Assembly (NCBI GenBank): GCA_948099385.1
Contig: CANUEZ040000020.1
Span: 2,326,501-2,390,500, forward strand
DNA length: 64,000 nt
Origin: Fasciola hepatica
Taxonomy: Eukaryota > Platyhelminthes > Trematoda > Plagiorchiida > Fasciolidae
Direction: 5' to 3'
Numbering within the stretch: the stretch's first letter is position 1; every line of letters starts with the position of its first letter. Shown in pieces: positions 11,864 through 23,740 of this stretch. The translations under genes and the position numbers were made by a program. The notes below the pieces were generated by a model that was given only the letters and a program-made list of their open reading frames with translations, did no database searches and was not told where the DNA came from.

Positions 11864-12090
11864 CGTCCCAAGTCTCCAAGTCCCGACTATATATATAGTG
11901 GGTCATATAGCCCACCTTCTATACCGCATTGTCGCATAGGTCTCACCTAGACCTTTGCGCATACAGCAACCAGTTACACCCCCGGTCTGCTCAAACCTTT
12001 GGCTTGTCTCTGTCTAGTTGACCGAATTCCTGCTACCCCTGTACCTCCTTCATATATTTTTACTCATGGTGCCATCCCGGTCCCTAACCA

Positions 12091-12438
12091 GTGTTCGGAA
12101 AATCCGCATCGCTAAAGCAGGCAAATCCAAACACACCCAACTCCTTCCAAAAAGACAGGTCTTGCTCTATCGCCCTCGTTAACGTCGACGATGAAGCTTT
12201 TAATGGTCCAAAGGGCCTCTATCAGAGCTTCATCGAACTTGGAAACAAGGTTGAGCTGATCGATGAAATCCTCTCAAAAGTTTCACCCCCGGCTACTCTC
12301 CGTGATACTGTAGCCGCCACTTTGCCCAAGAACTTGGTTTCGGTGGAAAACCTCCTCGACTCTGGTTCTACCGAAATATACCACCGCAGTAATAGCACCA
12401 AGAAAGCAGTGGTTTTTAATGTTCCAGACCGCTTATAG
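12091..12438 (+). pseudogene. ORF1-like fragment, right-arm copy
   Basis: A 115-codon frame identical in translation to that at 3941-4288. Downstream on the same strand lies the truncated repeat X. See the left-arm copy for the motif basis. Confidence 0.35.
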
Positions 12439-12468
12439 CTTTCTTTCGCGAAACAGAACATACCAAGA

Positions 12469-12822
12469 GTAAATCAATTCCCGCAAATCGAGCAACGCGT
12501 AGCCAATTCAACCGAATCCCAAAACCAGAACAAGATTGATTCGTAGTTTCTACGGTACTAAATTGAAATTCACAAAGGATACAAATATATGCAAACATCA
12601 AGTAAGCGGCCAAATAGACTTCACAGTAAAACCAAAAGGCCCAAAGACCCGTGGCTCAAGCACGACAGTCAGAAACGATTCAAGGCCAAATTCAAGTGTC
12701 TCACATGGATAAACAAACGTAAAACGTGTGGTGCATGAGCGAGCTTTTCAAGGTAATGTTAAATGCAGTCAAATTCACAGAGCACATTGGACATTTGGAG
12801 GGATTTCCAGTAGTTGTTCTTT
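12469..12822 (-). repeat. LTR-like repeat X, truncated copy (3' side of BEL/Pao)
   Basis: Matches 16246-16599 in direct orientation with a constant offset of 3777 and few substitutions. It lacks the 157 bp corresponding to 16600-16756. It sits on the 3' side of the minus-strand BEL/Pao coding remnants and is also the outer end of the palindrome I right arm. Confidence 0.6.
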
Positions 12823-13560
12823 GCACCGCCGGCCAAAATTCTTCCGCAAAATTGGTTGTCTGATGTTCAGGAAAGGGTCATGATTCTCACCTTACCTACC
12901 TATAACTTATTGTCAGTGCCTGTGGTTACTGACTTCCTGCGTGAGCTGAGCGTAAAACAGGTTTCCGCTGTAGCCATCATCGCACAATCTATTAGGAATC
13001 AATTCCAAATCTCGCTGCACAACTTGAGATTGACATATTCATCACTAGACCGATGCACACAGTTAGACGCATGATGAAGATGAAGGCTTTGCAGAGCAAA
13101 ACATTTCGCCGCGCGAACTAAGTCTACGCATCATAAGCAGTGGACTATATCAGCAATTGGTCAGACCAATTTCGTTTCCAAAAATGAGCGCAGAGGTTGA
13201 ACGTAGGTGCAACGCCTAATGAGATATCACGTAAAATTGAAAGGTCACGAAACAGTGGAATTACATAAAGTTGAAGCACCAAATTTTCCGAAAGAAATAA
13301 AAACCGGTTTCTCATTATGAATAAGTTTCGAAAACAAGTGTACGGTGGACAGTATCGAAACACACATGAACAAGTAAATTGATCGAATACTGGCATTCAA
13401 CAGAATATTTCAAAGTTTTGTGCGTACAAAATAGGTGACAAACAATATTGTATGAAATGTAAATAAATGTTCTTCTTTAAAGGCAAGAATAATTTCACAA
13501 TGTGCCCGCAGCTAATAAGCCTCACTTGAACTGTTCAAGTGAAATCTTGGTGAATTTCTC
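12823..13560. other. Unassigned, probably decayed 3' part of BEL/Pao
   Basis: No recognisable domain on either strand. Position between the RNase H remnant and the 3' LTR-like repeat suggests it is what remains of integrase and 3' untranslated sequence, but no HHCC or D-D-E motif is visible. Confidence 0.35.
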
Positions 13561-13568
13561 CTCTTCGC

Positions 13569-14063
13569 CTATGTGCAAGCTGGATAGAAACTGGAACTAA
13601 GTACATTTTGCAACTGTTCAGGAAAAATGGGTCCAGTTGAATAGTTGCGGAGCATGAAATGGAACCAGATGCTGAGTAACTCGGAGAGAGGCGACGTGCA
13701 ATCTACTTCGTCCTTTGCATATGGTTTCGAGCTCGGATCATCAACATTTTCCTCGCTGTTTCCTGCTACGACTGGATTAACTCTCTGATGTTTCGAACAC
13801 GCTCTTCGTTTCTTCAGTTTCCTGTAATGTACCACAACTGTAGGATCTTTCCAATGCACAAGGCTCAGTTCGATGTTGGTACAGCTCTCTCTTAGTATTA
13901 ATGCTACCATAAAACCCAATACCAGTACATTAATTTTCAGTTCGTTTAGGGATACTGACTTCAGCTCAGCAATTTTTGTTTTGGCAAGGAGTACTTTGTT
14001 TCGCCGCCGGCCATGCAGTTCCACCCAGGCACCGTATACTGCCACCATGTCGGCCAATTCCAA
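13569..14063 (-). pseudogene. BEL/Pao RNase H remnant
   Basis: A 164-codon minus-strand frame. The block VLLAKTKIAELKSVSLNELK matches the BEL/Pao RNase H strand that normally reads as AKSRVAPLKxVTIPRLEL, and LVHWKDPTVVVHY matches the later LxxWTDSxxVLxYL block. The RT between protease and this segment is missing, so an internal deletion has occurred. The remainder (after RVNPV) is unrecognisable. Confidence 0.6.
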
Positions 14064-14381
14064 GCTGCTTTGTATGATCCGCTGGTATTCAACTTACGAC
14101 AGGGCTTTTCAAAAATGCCATTTTTCGAGATATTTCAAAAGCCTCTGGGCCATTTCCCCACTTCTTGATAGGTGGTTTGACCGTGGTTGCCTGAGTGGAG
14201 CAACTTCGTGTTGCTCATTGTAACGTTTTGCCTTTGAATTCACCATCTAAAGCACCGACTGATCTTCTTTTGAGTGAACTTCGTTTTCTTGAGATGGACC
14301 GTTGGATTCAATATCGAAAAGTTGGTTGTGTTCTACATAGGCACTCCTCTCAGCAACCGCTGGGCAATTTACTAATGCCGA

Positions 14382-15581
14382 TTATTGAACTTCGTTCGTC
14401 AGGAGTCCGGGAGGTGTCCAGCCAAGTATTGTTCGCGTGGCAAATGGTCCTTTCCGATCACTTATGCTCTTTTCAATCACCAAACGAGCCTCTGGTACAT
14501 TGCAGCCAATTAGTATGTCGACGTGGGGGCTAGACACTTCTTCGAACACTATGTCTCTGAGATGAGACCATCTCTTGGCGATCGATCTAATAGAGTCGAT
14601 TGGTCTCATTGGCAAATTGTCTATTGCGAAAGCCTCCGGAATTTCTAAGTTCCCCTTGTCAAATAAAGACGTTAACTTCAGGGTCAGCTTCATAGAATTG
14701 ATAACATGACCCCCTGCTATGGTGCAGATAGTGAGCGAGGTAGGCTCGCCGACTAGTTCACAGCGTTCTACAAGCAGGCAAGTAATCAGCGAGGTATCGG
14801 ACCCCGTGTCCAAAAATGCGTCGACCCTCCTCAATTCTTTAGGTTTCACGATGCCGACAGGTACGATGCCTAATCTCGCCTTTTTGAAATCATCGCCTCC
14901 CGCTGAACAGACAATTCTGGGTTCATTCGGCTGAATAGGCCTATTGTTGAGAGGGCCATGTAGTAACGAGTGATGATTACCCAATAATCCGTCCTGGTTA
15001 CATTTCACTCTTAAGCTGCATTCAGAGGCTCGATGAAAGTTGTTCAAACACATAAAGCAATAGGCAATCCTTTTTGCCGCGCACCATCGATCGGGTAAAC
15101 TCACCCCATGAAAGGACGGGCAGGCTGGCAACTGATGCAGGGAGTTGCGTAGCTTGCATTCAGCTGACCTCTCGGGTTTTTGACTTATCATGTGCATGTT
15201 TGCCAAAAACTGGATTCCGTTACAGTTCTTCCCTACAATTTGGGTAGATGTTGGTTCCACTCGGGCCAGCCTGCAACTTTCGCGTGCTATTTGTCCAAAT
15301 CGGCTGTTGGCGACGAGGGATTGACGACTTATGAACTCTGTCAAATAGTTGAACGTAGATTCCCGTCCAGGCATATTTGTTTTTTCAGCTTCCTCTGCCC
15401 ATCGGCTCTGTAAATCAATAGGTAGACTTCGGACAATGCAATCCTGTGTGTGCAATGCATTCAGATCAGACTGGTATCCTAAGAGCTCCAGTGCTTTGCT
15501 GCAATTCTGCATTTTTCTTACCAAATTTGACAGTAATTCGGCCTTGCCCCAGTTTTTTTGCCTCCAATAAAACAACATCAA
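14382..15581 (-). pseudogene. BEL/Pao Gag zinc knuckle and aspartic protease
   Basis: A 399-codon frame. The amino half shows the helical Gag region typical of BEL/Pao (DUF1759 type). Around residues 170-200 there is a cysteine/histidine cluster (CFMCLNNFHRASEC, then CN..G...NHHSLLH) matching the zinc-knuckle region. From about residue 255 follows the A17-type protease domain: AFLDTGSDTSLIT (active-site DTG), the LTICTIAGG block and DILIGCNVPEA. It ends in TILGWTPPG, the usual end of this protease domain. The upstream Gag is in other frames (two shifts), so the polyprotein is broken. The protease domain itself is uninterrupted. Confidence 0.75.
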
Positions 15582-15901
15582 TCAGGCCTCTAGCCACCTT
15601 GAATGGCTGTCCAAACAAATCTATCAATATTCTGCGTGCCCTGATGTACCCCGTTGGTGGATCAAGCATCGCGCAGCCTTCGATAGCACTTTTGGACCTC
15701 CCACGACAGTAACTTAATAGACACAAAAAACCTTTGAGCAGGATCTGCAACTTTGCACTCAACAAACTTTTCGAATTGTTTCATGAATATACAGTATTGC
15801 TCGGGGTGCCCGTCGAAATGGGACGGCTCCAATCCCGGCAGGTCGAATGTCAAAACCCCGGTAGTTTCAGGCTGCCTCATGGGTTTATATTCGTCGATCA
15901 C
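15466..15901 (-). pseudogene. BEL/Pao Gag amino-terminal part, two frames
   Basis: In the first frame (15662-15901), LPGLEPSHFDGHPEQYCIFMKQFEKF matches the P-x-F-x-G-D-x-x-x-W-x-x-F block of DUF1759, here with tyrosine in place of tryptophan. In the second (15466-15765), LLSYCRGRSKSAIEGC then YIRARRILIDLFGQP matches the YCxGxAxxAI...GYxxAxxILxxxFG block. The shift between them is near 15720, and a further shift near 15560 leads into the protease frame. The start lies upstream; a minus-strand Met near 16220 is possible but is followed by a stop. Confidence 0.65.
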
Positions 15902-16245
15902 AGTGCAGTTTCGAAGTTGATATCGTGAACTACACGGATTTCCTGCTAGTTCACTGAGATCAGTTCCTTGTTCAAATGCTCTGATTACTTTTTAGCTAAC
16001 GACAGCTGGTTTCCCAGTTCTAGTACTCTCATTCTGTAAGCATGAATTACTTCAAACCCATCGCGATTAGAAATGTATGACCTGACACTAGCAGAACTAG
16101 TAGACTTACCATTATCCAGATAAACAATACCACCCGAACCATCCCCAGAGAATTACCGAGTTGATTCCTGTTGTCTCAAAAGGTCCTTGATTCCTCGTCT
16201 GGGCATTTCCAATGAGTTTGCTTGTCCAGGTTCCACTTGGGTACT

Positions 16246-16756
16246 GTAAATCAATTCTCGCAAATCGAGCAACGCGTAGCCAATTCAACCGAATCCCAAA
16301 ACCAGAACAAGATTGATTCGTAGTTTCTACGGTACTAAATTGAAATTCACAAAGGATACAAATATATGCAAACATCAAGTAAGCGGCCAAATAGACTTCA
16401 CAGTAAAACCAAAAGGCCCAAAGACCCGTGGCTCAAGCACGACAGTCAGAAACGATTCAAAGCCAAATTCAAGTGTCTCACATGGATAAACAAACGTAAA
16501 AAGTGTGGTGTATGAGCGAGCTTTTCAAGGTAATGTTAAATGCAGTCAAATTCACAGAGCACATTGGACATTTGGAGGGATTTTCAGTATTTGTTCTTTA
16601 AACCAACCTCGTACTATATGGCTCACTCTATGTGCCATAGCAGGAGGCTACGTAGAAAGCCCTTGTGACATGTTTGCTTCCTGCTATTCCACTTCATGGA
16701 CAACCTAACAGCTAGAGGGTTCATTAGCAACAAGTCTACAACTGCTTCCATTTCGC
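16246..16756 (-). repeat. LTR-like repeat X, full copy (5' side of BEL/Pao)
   Basis: About 511 bp, the reverse complement of 3400-3911. It sits directly upstream, in the minus sense, of BEL/Pao Gag, as a 5' LTR would. No unambiguous primer-binding site was identified next to it. Confidence 0.55.
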
Positions 16757-17419
16757 CGTATAAGGACATTAAGTTATTCCCTGATAAACCCCTCTCCAAC
16801 GAGAAATACTTCACTCCCTGAGAAACAACTCTGCCTTTCCCATGCAGGCTGACCCCACTTGAACCGACATGAAAGTTGTCCAACGCCCCACTGGCAAAAA
16901 GTTGAAGGCAAGCCCAGGGCCTCAGCCTGCCTTCTAGCAAACTGTCAACCTAGAAATGCCTAACTCCTCACCCCCAGTTCCGCTTCCACACAAAAGCCCT
17001 TTTATACCATCTCCTCCAGTGGCCTCTACCTCCAGCAGCTCTCGCTCCCCGACCACAGGCCCCTAGCGGCATACCACTTCAGTATTGAACCCGTGCTGCC
17101 CCATCATAGCCTCAGGGCCAAGACCTTTGTACAACCATCAGCCCTCGCCGTACTGCTTCCTATCCGTCCTCCGAGCCGTTGACAAGTGTTATCAGCCACC
17201 GCTTTCGCTCTAATGACTCTATCAACTACCCACCAGCTGCCAGCTCAGCCGCGACACTTCATTGTTATCCCCATAAGTGCTGCTCTAATCCTTCCACGAG
17301 CTTACCTCGTACTCCTACCGGGTCCGCTCTTGTTCAACTAATCACCACACTCATCAGCCCCCAACTCTGAATCGGAATTTGCTCATAGCGTACTCACGGA
17401 CCCTCCAGGTGGAAACCAG

Positions 17420-17935
17420 TTGGGCCACCATCCAGATTCGTTTAACTCCATCGTCCCCTCAAGTAGGAGTGACCTTCAGAGCCATGACAATTCCGTCCAC
17501 CCTTCCACTGCCTCTCAACCCCTTCTACTGTCTTTACCCCTCTATGATCGAATAGGTCACTCCAATCCTCCATCTCCATTGCTATTCTATATCTCTTCCT
17601 ACCCCCCGGACACCAACCCTTCGTACTATAGCCTCAGCATGCCTCCGCAGTTCCCCCCTGCTTTCCTCCCCCAACCCTCATCTAACCCTGAAGTGCCATT
17701 TACGTATCCTAGCAAATGCTCTAGGTTCGTACCCGTGTCCCGCTTTCTCGCCCCACCTCCCCACTTACCGGCTCCCATGCCACTCATGAGCCTCCAAACC
17801 TTTCCAAATTTTGCCACTCCATTCCTGCCCTCACCCCACCCTACTTCCCAGTTACCCTCCCATATACCTCCATCCCCACGCCGACCTACCGGCCTTATAC
17901 TGACTCTTCCCAGCAAGAAGGTTACCTGCAGTTAA
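17420..17935 (+). pseudogene. Proline/serine-rich frame, possible LINE ORF1
   Basis: 171 codons, rich in Pro, Ser, Leu and Thr because the strand is almost all C and T. No zinc finger, RRM or coiled coil is evident. Its place upstream of the endonuclease suggests ORF1, but composition alone can create such an open frame, so coding is uncertain. Confidence 0.3.
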
Positions 17936-18246
17936 GATCTCGTTCATTCTTGACAGGTGCCCTCCACACCCGTGGCCATATCGCTAGTAGCCCCACGGAT
18001 CATATCGATAAACTTTCACAGACCCATGCCAATGATCGTTCCTCCCTCGATGTCACATCATTTAGTACCTTACACCCTGCACTCCCTCCTGTCCGCCCCG
18101 CTTCCACAGATACTCTAAACCCTTCACTTTTACATATCGTTCCCCCCCCTGTACCACGTGATACTCTTCTGGCCCACTTCAGCAGTGTGTTGCACTCCCG
18201 CCGTATTGATCACCCATAGCAATCGGCGGCTCCTCATGCTAAAGCT

Positions 18247-18857
18247 TTGCCCACTTTCCGTCCCGCTTCCTACATTGTCCACCCTCCCTCTCCTGCTGAC
18301 GCCCCATCCCCACTGGGGCCCAACTCCTATCGCCACAGTGACCACAATGGTCTTGCACCTGACATCAGAGCTTTGCGCACACTGAAGCTGAACTCCTTCT
18401 CACTAATTTTTATTAACGCTAGATCAATAATCGGAAAAATACCGCATCTGAGATCTCTGGCATTTACCTCAAAAGCTGACATTATGCTAGTAACTGAATT
18501 CTGGCTGTCAGACGTTGCCTCGCTTGACCTTTTCCGCATAGCTGGGCATCAATGCTTCTCGAACACCCGCCAGTCCAGGCGTGGAGGGGCTGTTTAACCT
18601 TTGTCAAATGCAATATTCAGGTCTGGAGCCTGAAAGAATTGACCCTGCCGTAGCTGTCTTTAATGCTGCGCTTGACTATCCTGCCATTGCAAAAATTATT
18701 GCGGGTGACTTTAACCTTCCTCCAATTTGCTGGTCCTCCTATTCTAGCCCTCCCGCCCTCTCTACTTTCCTTTCCTGTGTCCGTCTTGGTGGATGGACCC
18801 AATGTCTCCTGCCCTACTAGGGGGAACAACATCTTGGACCTAGTATTCTAAATTGAT
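18247..18857 (+). pseudogene. LINE endonuclease (APE-type) remnant
   Basis: The frame at 18247-18597 contains LIFINARSIIGKIPHLRSL and then DIMLVTEFWLSD, the usual 'N-ARS...K...ITETWL' start of a CR1/Jockey endonuclease (E of the TEFW box present). After a shift, 18660-18760 shows IIAGDFNLPPICW, the GDFN catalytic block. The terminal SDH block is recognisable near 18910 (GSDHLIVRC). At least two frame changes separate the blocks. Confidence 0.7.
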
Positions 18858-19539
18858 GTTCCTGATATGATCACCCAGATTACTGATCACTTCCCGGGTA
18901 GTGACCACCTTATTGTCAGGTGCAAATTTAGCTGCTTCAGCTGTTCCCACCCCATGCAATCCTCTCTCCCTGTTCCGACTTCCTATCTTTTCTGTAACTG
19001 GCCCTTAGTGCCGATGACAATCCATTCCCTTAACCGGGACACATTTTCCCCTCCTCTGATCCCCTCACTGTTGTGAACTCTCCCTACTCCAACCTCCTAC
19101 ACTGCTTAAGTACCACCAACCCATGTGCCAATCCACGCCCTAAGTCCAGAAACTAAAGCCCGTTACATTTAGGGCTTAAGCTGGCTAAGCTGCAACTTAC
19201 TTTAGCTAGATAGTGTGACTTTACGATTCTTCTGCGCATAAACCAGATACAACTGAAGCTGCGTCGCATGGCAGATTCGCATCTGAGAACGCAAAAGGCC
19301 ATCGCCCTAGAACACACCAACAAAACCGGCTTCCTATCCAACCTGCTTATTAAAAGGTCCAATCATTCCACTCATACCTCGCCCAAATTCCTCACTTGTG
19401 GCTCATCTACCGCTAGTACACCAGCATCTAGTCCTGAGGACTTCAGTGAGCATTTCTCTTCCTCTCTTATATACTGTCCTGGAATTACTCCTCCTACAAA
19501 CCATCTCTGGAACTCTGCCTCTCTTTCGTAAATTCTCTC

Positions 19540-21103
19540 CATCCATCTAGAAATTGAAAAATCTGTTTCCTCTATTAAACCTTCCCCGATACCGGGACCA
19601 GATGATCTCCCACCGGCCCTCCTCCTTTTGGTGGTCCTGACCTCCCCTTATTATTACTTAAAGTGCACATCACCTCCGTGCTTCACAGTTTCGTCCCAAC
19701 TCAATGAAAAACCTCCGTTATAACTCCGCGTTTCAAAAAGAGTTCACTACGCGACCCAGATAACTGTCGGCCCAATAACTACTCCCCAGTGGTCTGCCAA
19801 ATCATGGAGAGAATTTTCAAAAAACATTGTTCAATACCTCTTATCCAACAACCTGCTGAACACTGGTCAGCATGGTTTCTCGAACTCACTTTTCTGATCT
19901 TCCTGCCAGCTTGACTTTCTCAATGTCCTATCGTCTGCTGCCGAAGCCGGCAACTCTGTAATCGTCCTGTACCTTCACACGTCTAAAGCTTTCGACCGTG
20001 TTCCCCGTATGCCTCTGTTAGCCAAATTCCGGTCTCGTTATTACTGACACTCTCCTCTCCTGGCCATCCCCGCATCTCTCTCACAGAACACAAGCTGTGC
20101 TCGTTGACGGCCACTTATCCCCCGCCAAAACAATTACTAGCGGCGTCATCCAAGGCGGTGCCCTAGGCCCATTACTATTCATTATTTCTATCAGTGACAT
20201 TTTCTCCTCTATTCGACACGGCACCCCTTTCCTCTTTGCCGACGATATAAAAATAGTGTGCTCCTTCCTCCCTAAAGACCTATCCGTGACCCTGTGCAAC
20301 ATATCGCGTGACTTACTCGTTCTCCAAACTTGGTGCTTCTCGTGGCTCATGAAGTTCTCTGCGGAGAAAAGCTTCCTCCTACCGTACAAGTGCATTGTAC
20401 CACCCGGCCAAATTTGTCTGGACAGCATACCCATCCCCATACACCCGATGGCTATTGATCTTGGCGTACGCCAATCTTGTTCCTTTAACTTCTCAGAAGA
20501 GGCATCGTTCCAAATCGCCAAAGCTAGGCGAATCGTATGCCTGATTCATCGATTTATCTTACCACCAGCCAGTCGCCTTTCCATTCACCTCTCACATGCA
20601 AGACCACTCCTAGAATATTGTCCTATTACCCCCAGCCTCTGGCCACTTTCCTCTACTGTATCTTTTGAGAACCTACAGCCTACCCTCACCAAAACGCTGT
20701 TGGGCCTATCTATAGCCCTAACATTCTACCAGCGCTGGGAGCTCCGTCAACTTGAGCCCCTGTGGATTCGTCGCATGAGGCTCAACCTGGTTCCCCCTTA
20801 AAGCTAATCCACAACCAGGCCCACACCTACCACATCTCATTCGCTGCCCCCTGCTCCTACCCCTTTCCGACATCGTACCTTCCCTCTCCGCGCCCCAAAT
20901 CTAATCTTGGTTTGAGGCCTCAATTCTTTCTTCCAGCCTATTCCGAAGTCTGGAATAAGCTTCCCCTTAGTTTACGTAGTGCCTCCTCATTGTTCGCTTT
21001 TAGACGCGCACCTGTGTTACACTTGACAGTTCTCAATGCTATTTTGCCCACCGATGAGTTCATCCCCACCGATCTGGCCTTTGAAAGGGGCTTCACAATG
21101 TAA
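19540..21103 (+). pseudogene. LINE reverse transcriptase remnant and ORF2 carboxy end
   Basis: From about 19560 the blocks run in order: SIKPSPIPGPDDLPPALL, a NTGQHGF block near 19860, SKAFDRVPRMPLLAK near 19985, and then, in a 234-codon frame from 20097, GVIQGGALGPLLFI and LFADDIKIV (catalytic FADD intact). A frame at 20762-21103 closes with AYSEVWNKLPLSLRSA, the WNxLP signature that ends CR1/Jockey-like ORF2 proteins. Several stops and shifts lie between 19700 and 20100. Confidence 0.75.
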
Positions 21104-23697
21104 CCCTACTACCTCTGCGCCGCAGGCCAATAGGTATACTCCATGTTCGACAGTCCCGTTCTCTTCGGTGACGCGAACTATGGCCATTGCCATCCCTGAT
21201 CAATAGCGAACTTATCTCCCGCCTTCATAAGATAACCCTGTTGCTCACCCGCGTTCATCTGTTATCCAGCATTTTTATTTTCTTTCCTCTGTATCCGTTG
21301 ATTCTCAGCTGGGGCGTACCGAGACTGCGCTCCTCTATCCCTTTTCCTCTTCCAGTGATCCTCGATGACGGTCAACCACTTCGGGCACTGTACTGGCCAT
21401 CTCCTTGGCAGGTGCACCTGGATAATATTGCTACACGGCCGTCCACCGCTCGCAGTTCCCGTAGGCTCTGCTGTCCACGGTCTGACAACCTAGCCAATTG
21501 ATCCCGGATCACACAACCCTATCGTGGTCTCTTTGCTCCCTGTACAATTATCAATTTCTACTCGTGTCAGCCCCAGTAGTGCGGGGCGCAGTCAGATCCA
21601 CTGCTACGGCCGGCGCACATGGGGCATGCAAGCTGTCTGTGAAGATGTGCGAGCTCAATTAGGCTGGCGGATCACACCTCCTGTGTTCACCTCACTAAGT
21701 GTTTTTCAGGTTGAGCGCCCAGCGCACGGCTAGTCCCACCCACTAGCACCGGTAGTGGATCGCATGCTCTAGCTATCCTCGGACTACCGCATCCAATACT
21801 GCCGGTTGAAAATTGCATGCTCCCCATCCTTTTTTCCGCCACGGTACGCTCAGCTACAGTTAATAATATCTGTTACCACTCTCCACTTTTGCCATTTTAC
21901 CACGGTATGCACACCTGCTCATTCTGTTCTTCTCCCCATTGGCTATCTCTATATCAGCTTTCATTGCACTGAGTCACTATCGTCCTACCCACTCCTCCCT
22001 GCCGTCGCTCGCCATTATTCCTTTTCTTCACCTGCCGTCATTGCAGGATTCTATTCTACATGCAGTTGTTATTACCCTCTACCCACAATTTCCATTGATA
22101 GAATTCTTATACCCCACTGCCTGTTGTATTGTTAAATTCCTCCTTGTTCTCCCTCCTCATGCCCAATGCCATTACGCACCAGTCACAGCCCCATCCACGA
22201 TCAATCCTCATATTAGAACTCGCCGCTCCAGGGTTCGCACCTTTTACAGTTTCACTTGTTATCTGATCACCATGCCCACATTGTCCTTCCTTGGCTCCGC
22301 GATTCCTCTGTGATTCTTCCCACTAAGCAGTGCCCCGATTAGCATCCTCCCGCTCCCGTTCAATTGACTGCCGGCACGCAGCTCTCCAGTTTTATTGCCC
22401 CAACTCCGTCGCGCATTCATTTCTTGGGCCTCTTTTTCTATTACTGGTTCACTTATCTTGGGGCTTCCTGCTTTCCTCTTTTCTGCTTCATTTGTGTTTC
22501 ATCTGCAGTAAAATGATCTGATTGGTTGTGTCTTGCCTGCCGGCTCGGTCATTGCTTTCATTCCTTGATCCGTTTATTGCTCTGTACAGGCATTTTTCTG
22601 TATGCCTTTCAGTTTGGCCTGCCTTTTCATGTTCCACCGACTGTAAAGACAGCTTTATGTCATGATGTTCACTTGCAGTTCCAAATCTTTTAATCTGTTA
22701 CTACCCGATTCATCCTGTCCGTCACCACATGTCGCACCTGCATTTACCAGACAATTAGACACATTGTTACCTGTTCCCTTCGATCCTATCCTTCAACTTC
22801 CCTAGTTTGTTATCTGCTCTTCATGGCCGTCATCACTTTCGTGTTTCTTCAGTCTTCTCTATCTGTTGATCCACTATGTTATCTCGTCATGAAAAACTTC
22901 GTCTGAATTCTCCCAAGTCAATCCTGCACACTTTGATCCAACCCCATCTCTATCTTTCAATCACTGATACTTTTTTCTCCTAGTATTCTACTGCTGTTTG
23001 CTCGTGCTCTTTGCTTATCTATTTATGTACTCTATATATACATATATATATATGCACTGCATCCTGCACTTTTTTGCTGGCTATTTCTCATGCTAAATTC
23101 CCACCGAACCTCATGATATGCTATCACTCCTTTTACATCTGCATCTCACATTTACCATTTCAAATCCCTACAGATCATTCCTGCCATCTGTATCACCCTT
23201 TACTTCTTCCAATATTCGCCATCTGTCCTACGATGAGTTTTGTGCCCTGTCCACTGACTATCTACTGCAATGTTGCATCGCCTAATTACTATCTAATCAC
23301 TAGCTATGGGACCCGCTTTTTTTCTTCACCGTGTCCAGCTACCATCCTCTCCCATATCAATATCTGGCCCCTTTCATGCATGCCCGACAGTTTTCAGATA
23401 TCCCCAGTTGAGCCACAAGCACTTCCTGTGTGCCTTTCAGTTTGTCTGCTTTTCCATGTCCCACCGATGGTAATGACAACATTATGTCATGATGTTATTT
23501 TACAGTTCCAAACAGTTTGATCTGCCACTACCTTATTTCTCTGATCCATCACCACATGTCGCCTGTTCACCTGTCATGAAGATAAATCACCACGATATTC
23601 CAAAGTTAATTCAACAACCATTTGATCTAACCATACCTACTCCTCCCAATGACTGATGATTTCTTTCCAGGGCCCCATTGTTATTGCGTTTGCTTCT

Positions 23698-23740
<43 letters not shown>

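Larger units (their letters stand above)
9081..12822 (-). repeat. Palindrome I, right arm (3.74 kb)
   Basis: Reverse complement of 3557-7299, with near-identity across the coding remnants and a few substitutions near the outer edge (around 12470-12815). The central spacer between the arms is 1.78 kb. The outer breakpoint at 12822 lies inside LTR-like repeat X, shared with the BEL/Pao element that follows. Confidence 0.93.
12469..16756 (-). mobile_element. Decayed BEL/Pao LTR retrotransposon
   Basis: Gag, A17 protease and RNase H remnants run in order on the minus strand, bracketed by two same-orientation copies of repeat X (16246-16756 upstream, 12469-12822 downstream). RT is deleted and integrase is not recognisable. 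At 4.3 kb it is shorter than a typical 6-7 kb element. The assignment to BEL/Pao rests on the protease and the Gag YCxG/ILxxxFG motifs; the LTR assignment rests on position. Confidence 0.6.

Noticed and set aside
9149..12613. Independent second insertion of the same gypsy element
   Set aside because: All lesions and the composite flanks are shared with the left arm and no target duplication is present, so an inverted duplication is the better explanation.
17420..17935. Proline-rich host protein
   Set aside because: The composition follows the strand's C/T bias and it sits upstream of LINE endonuclease and RT.
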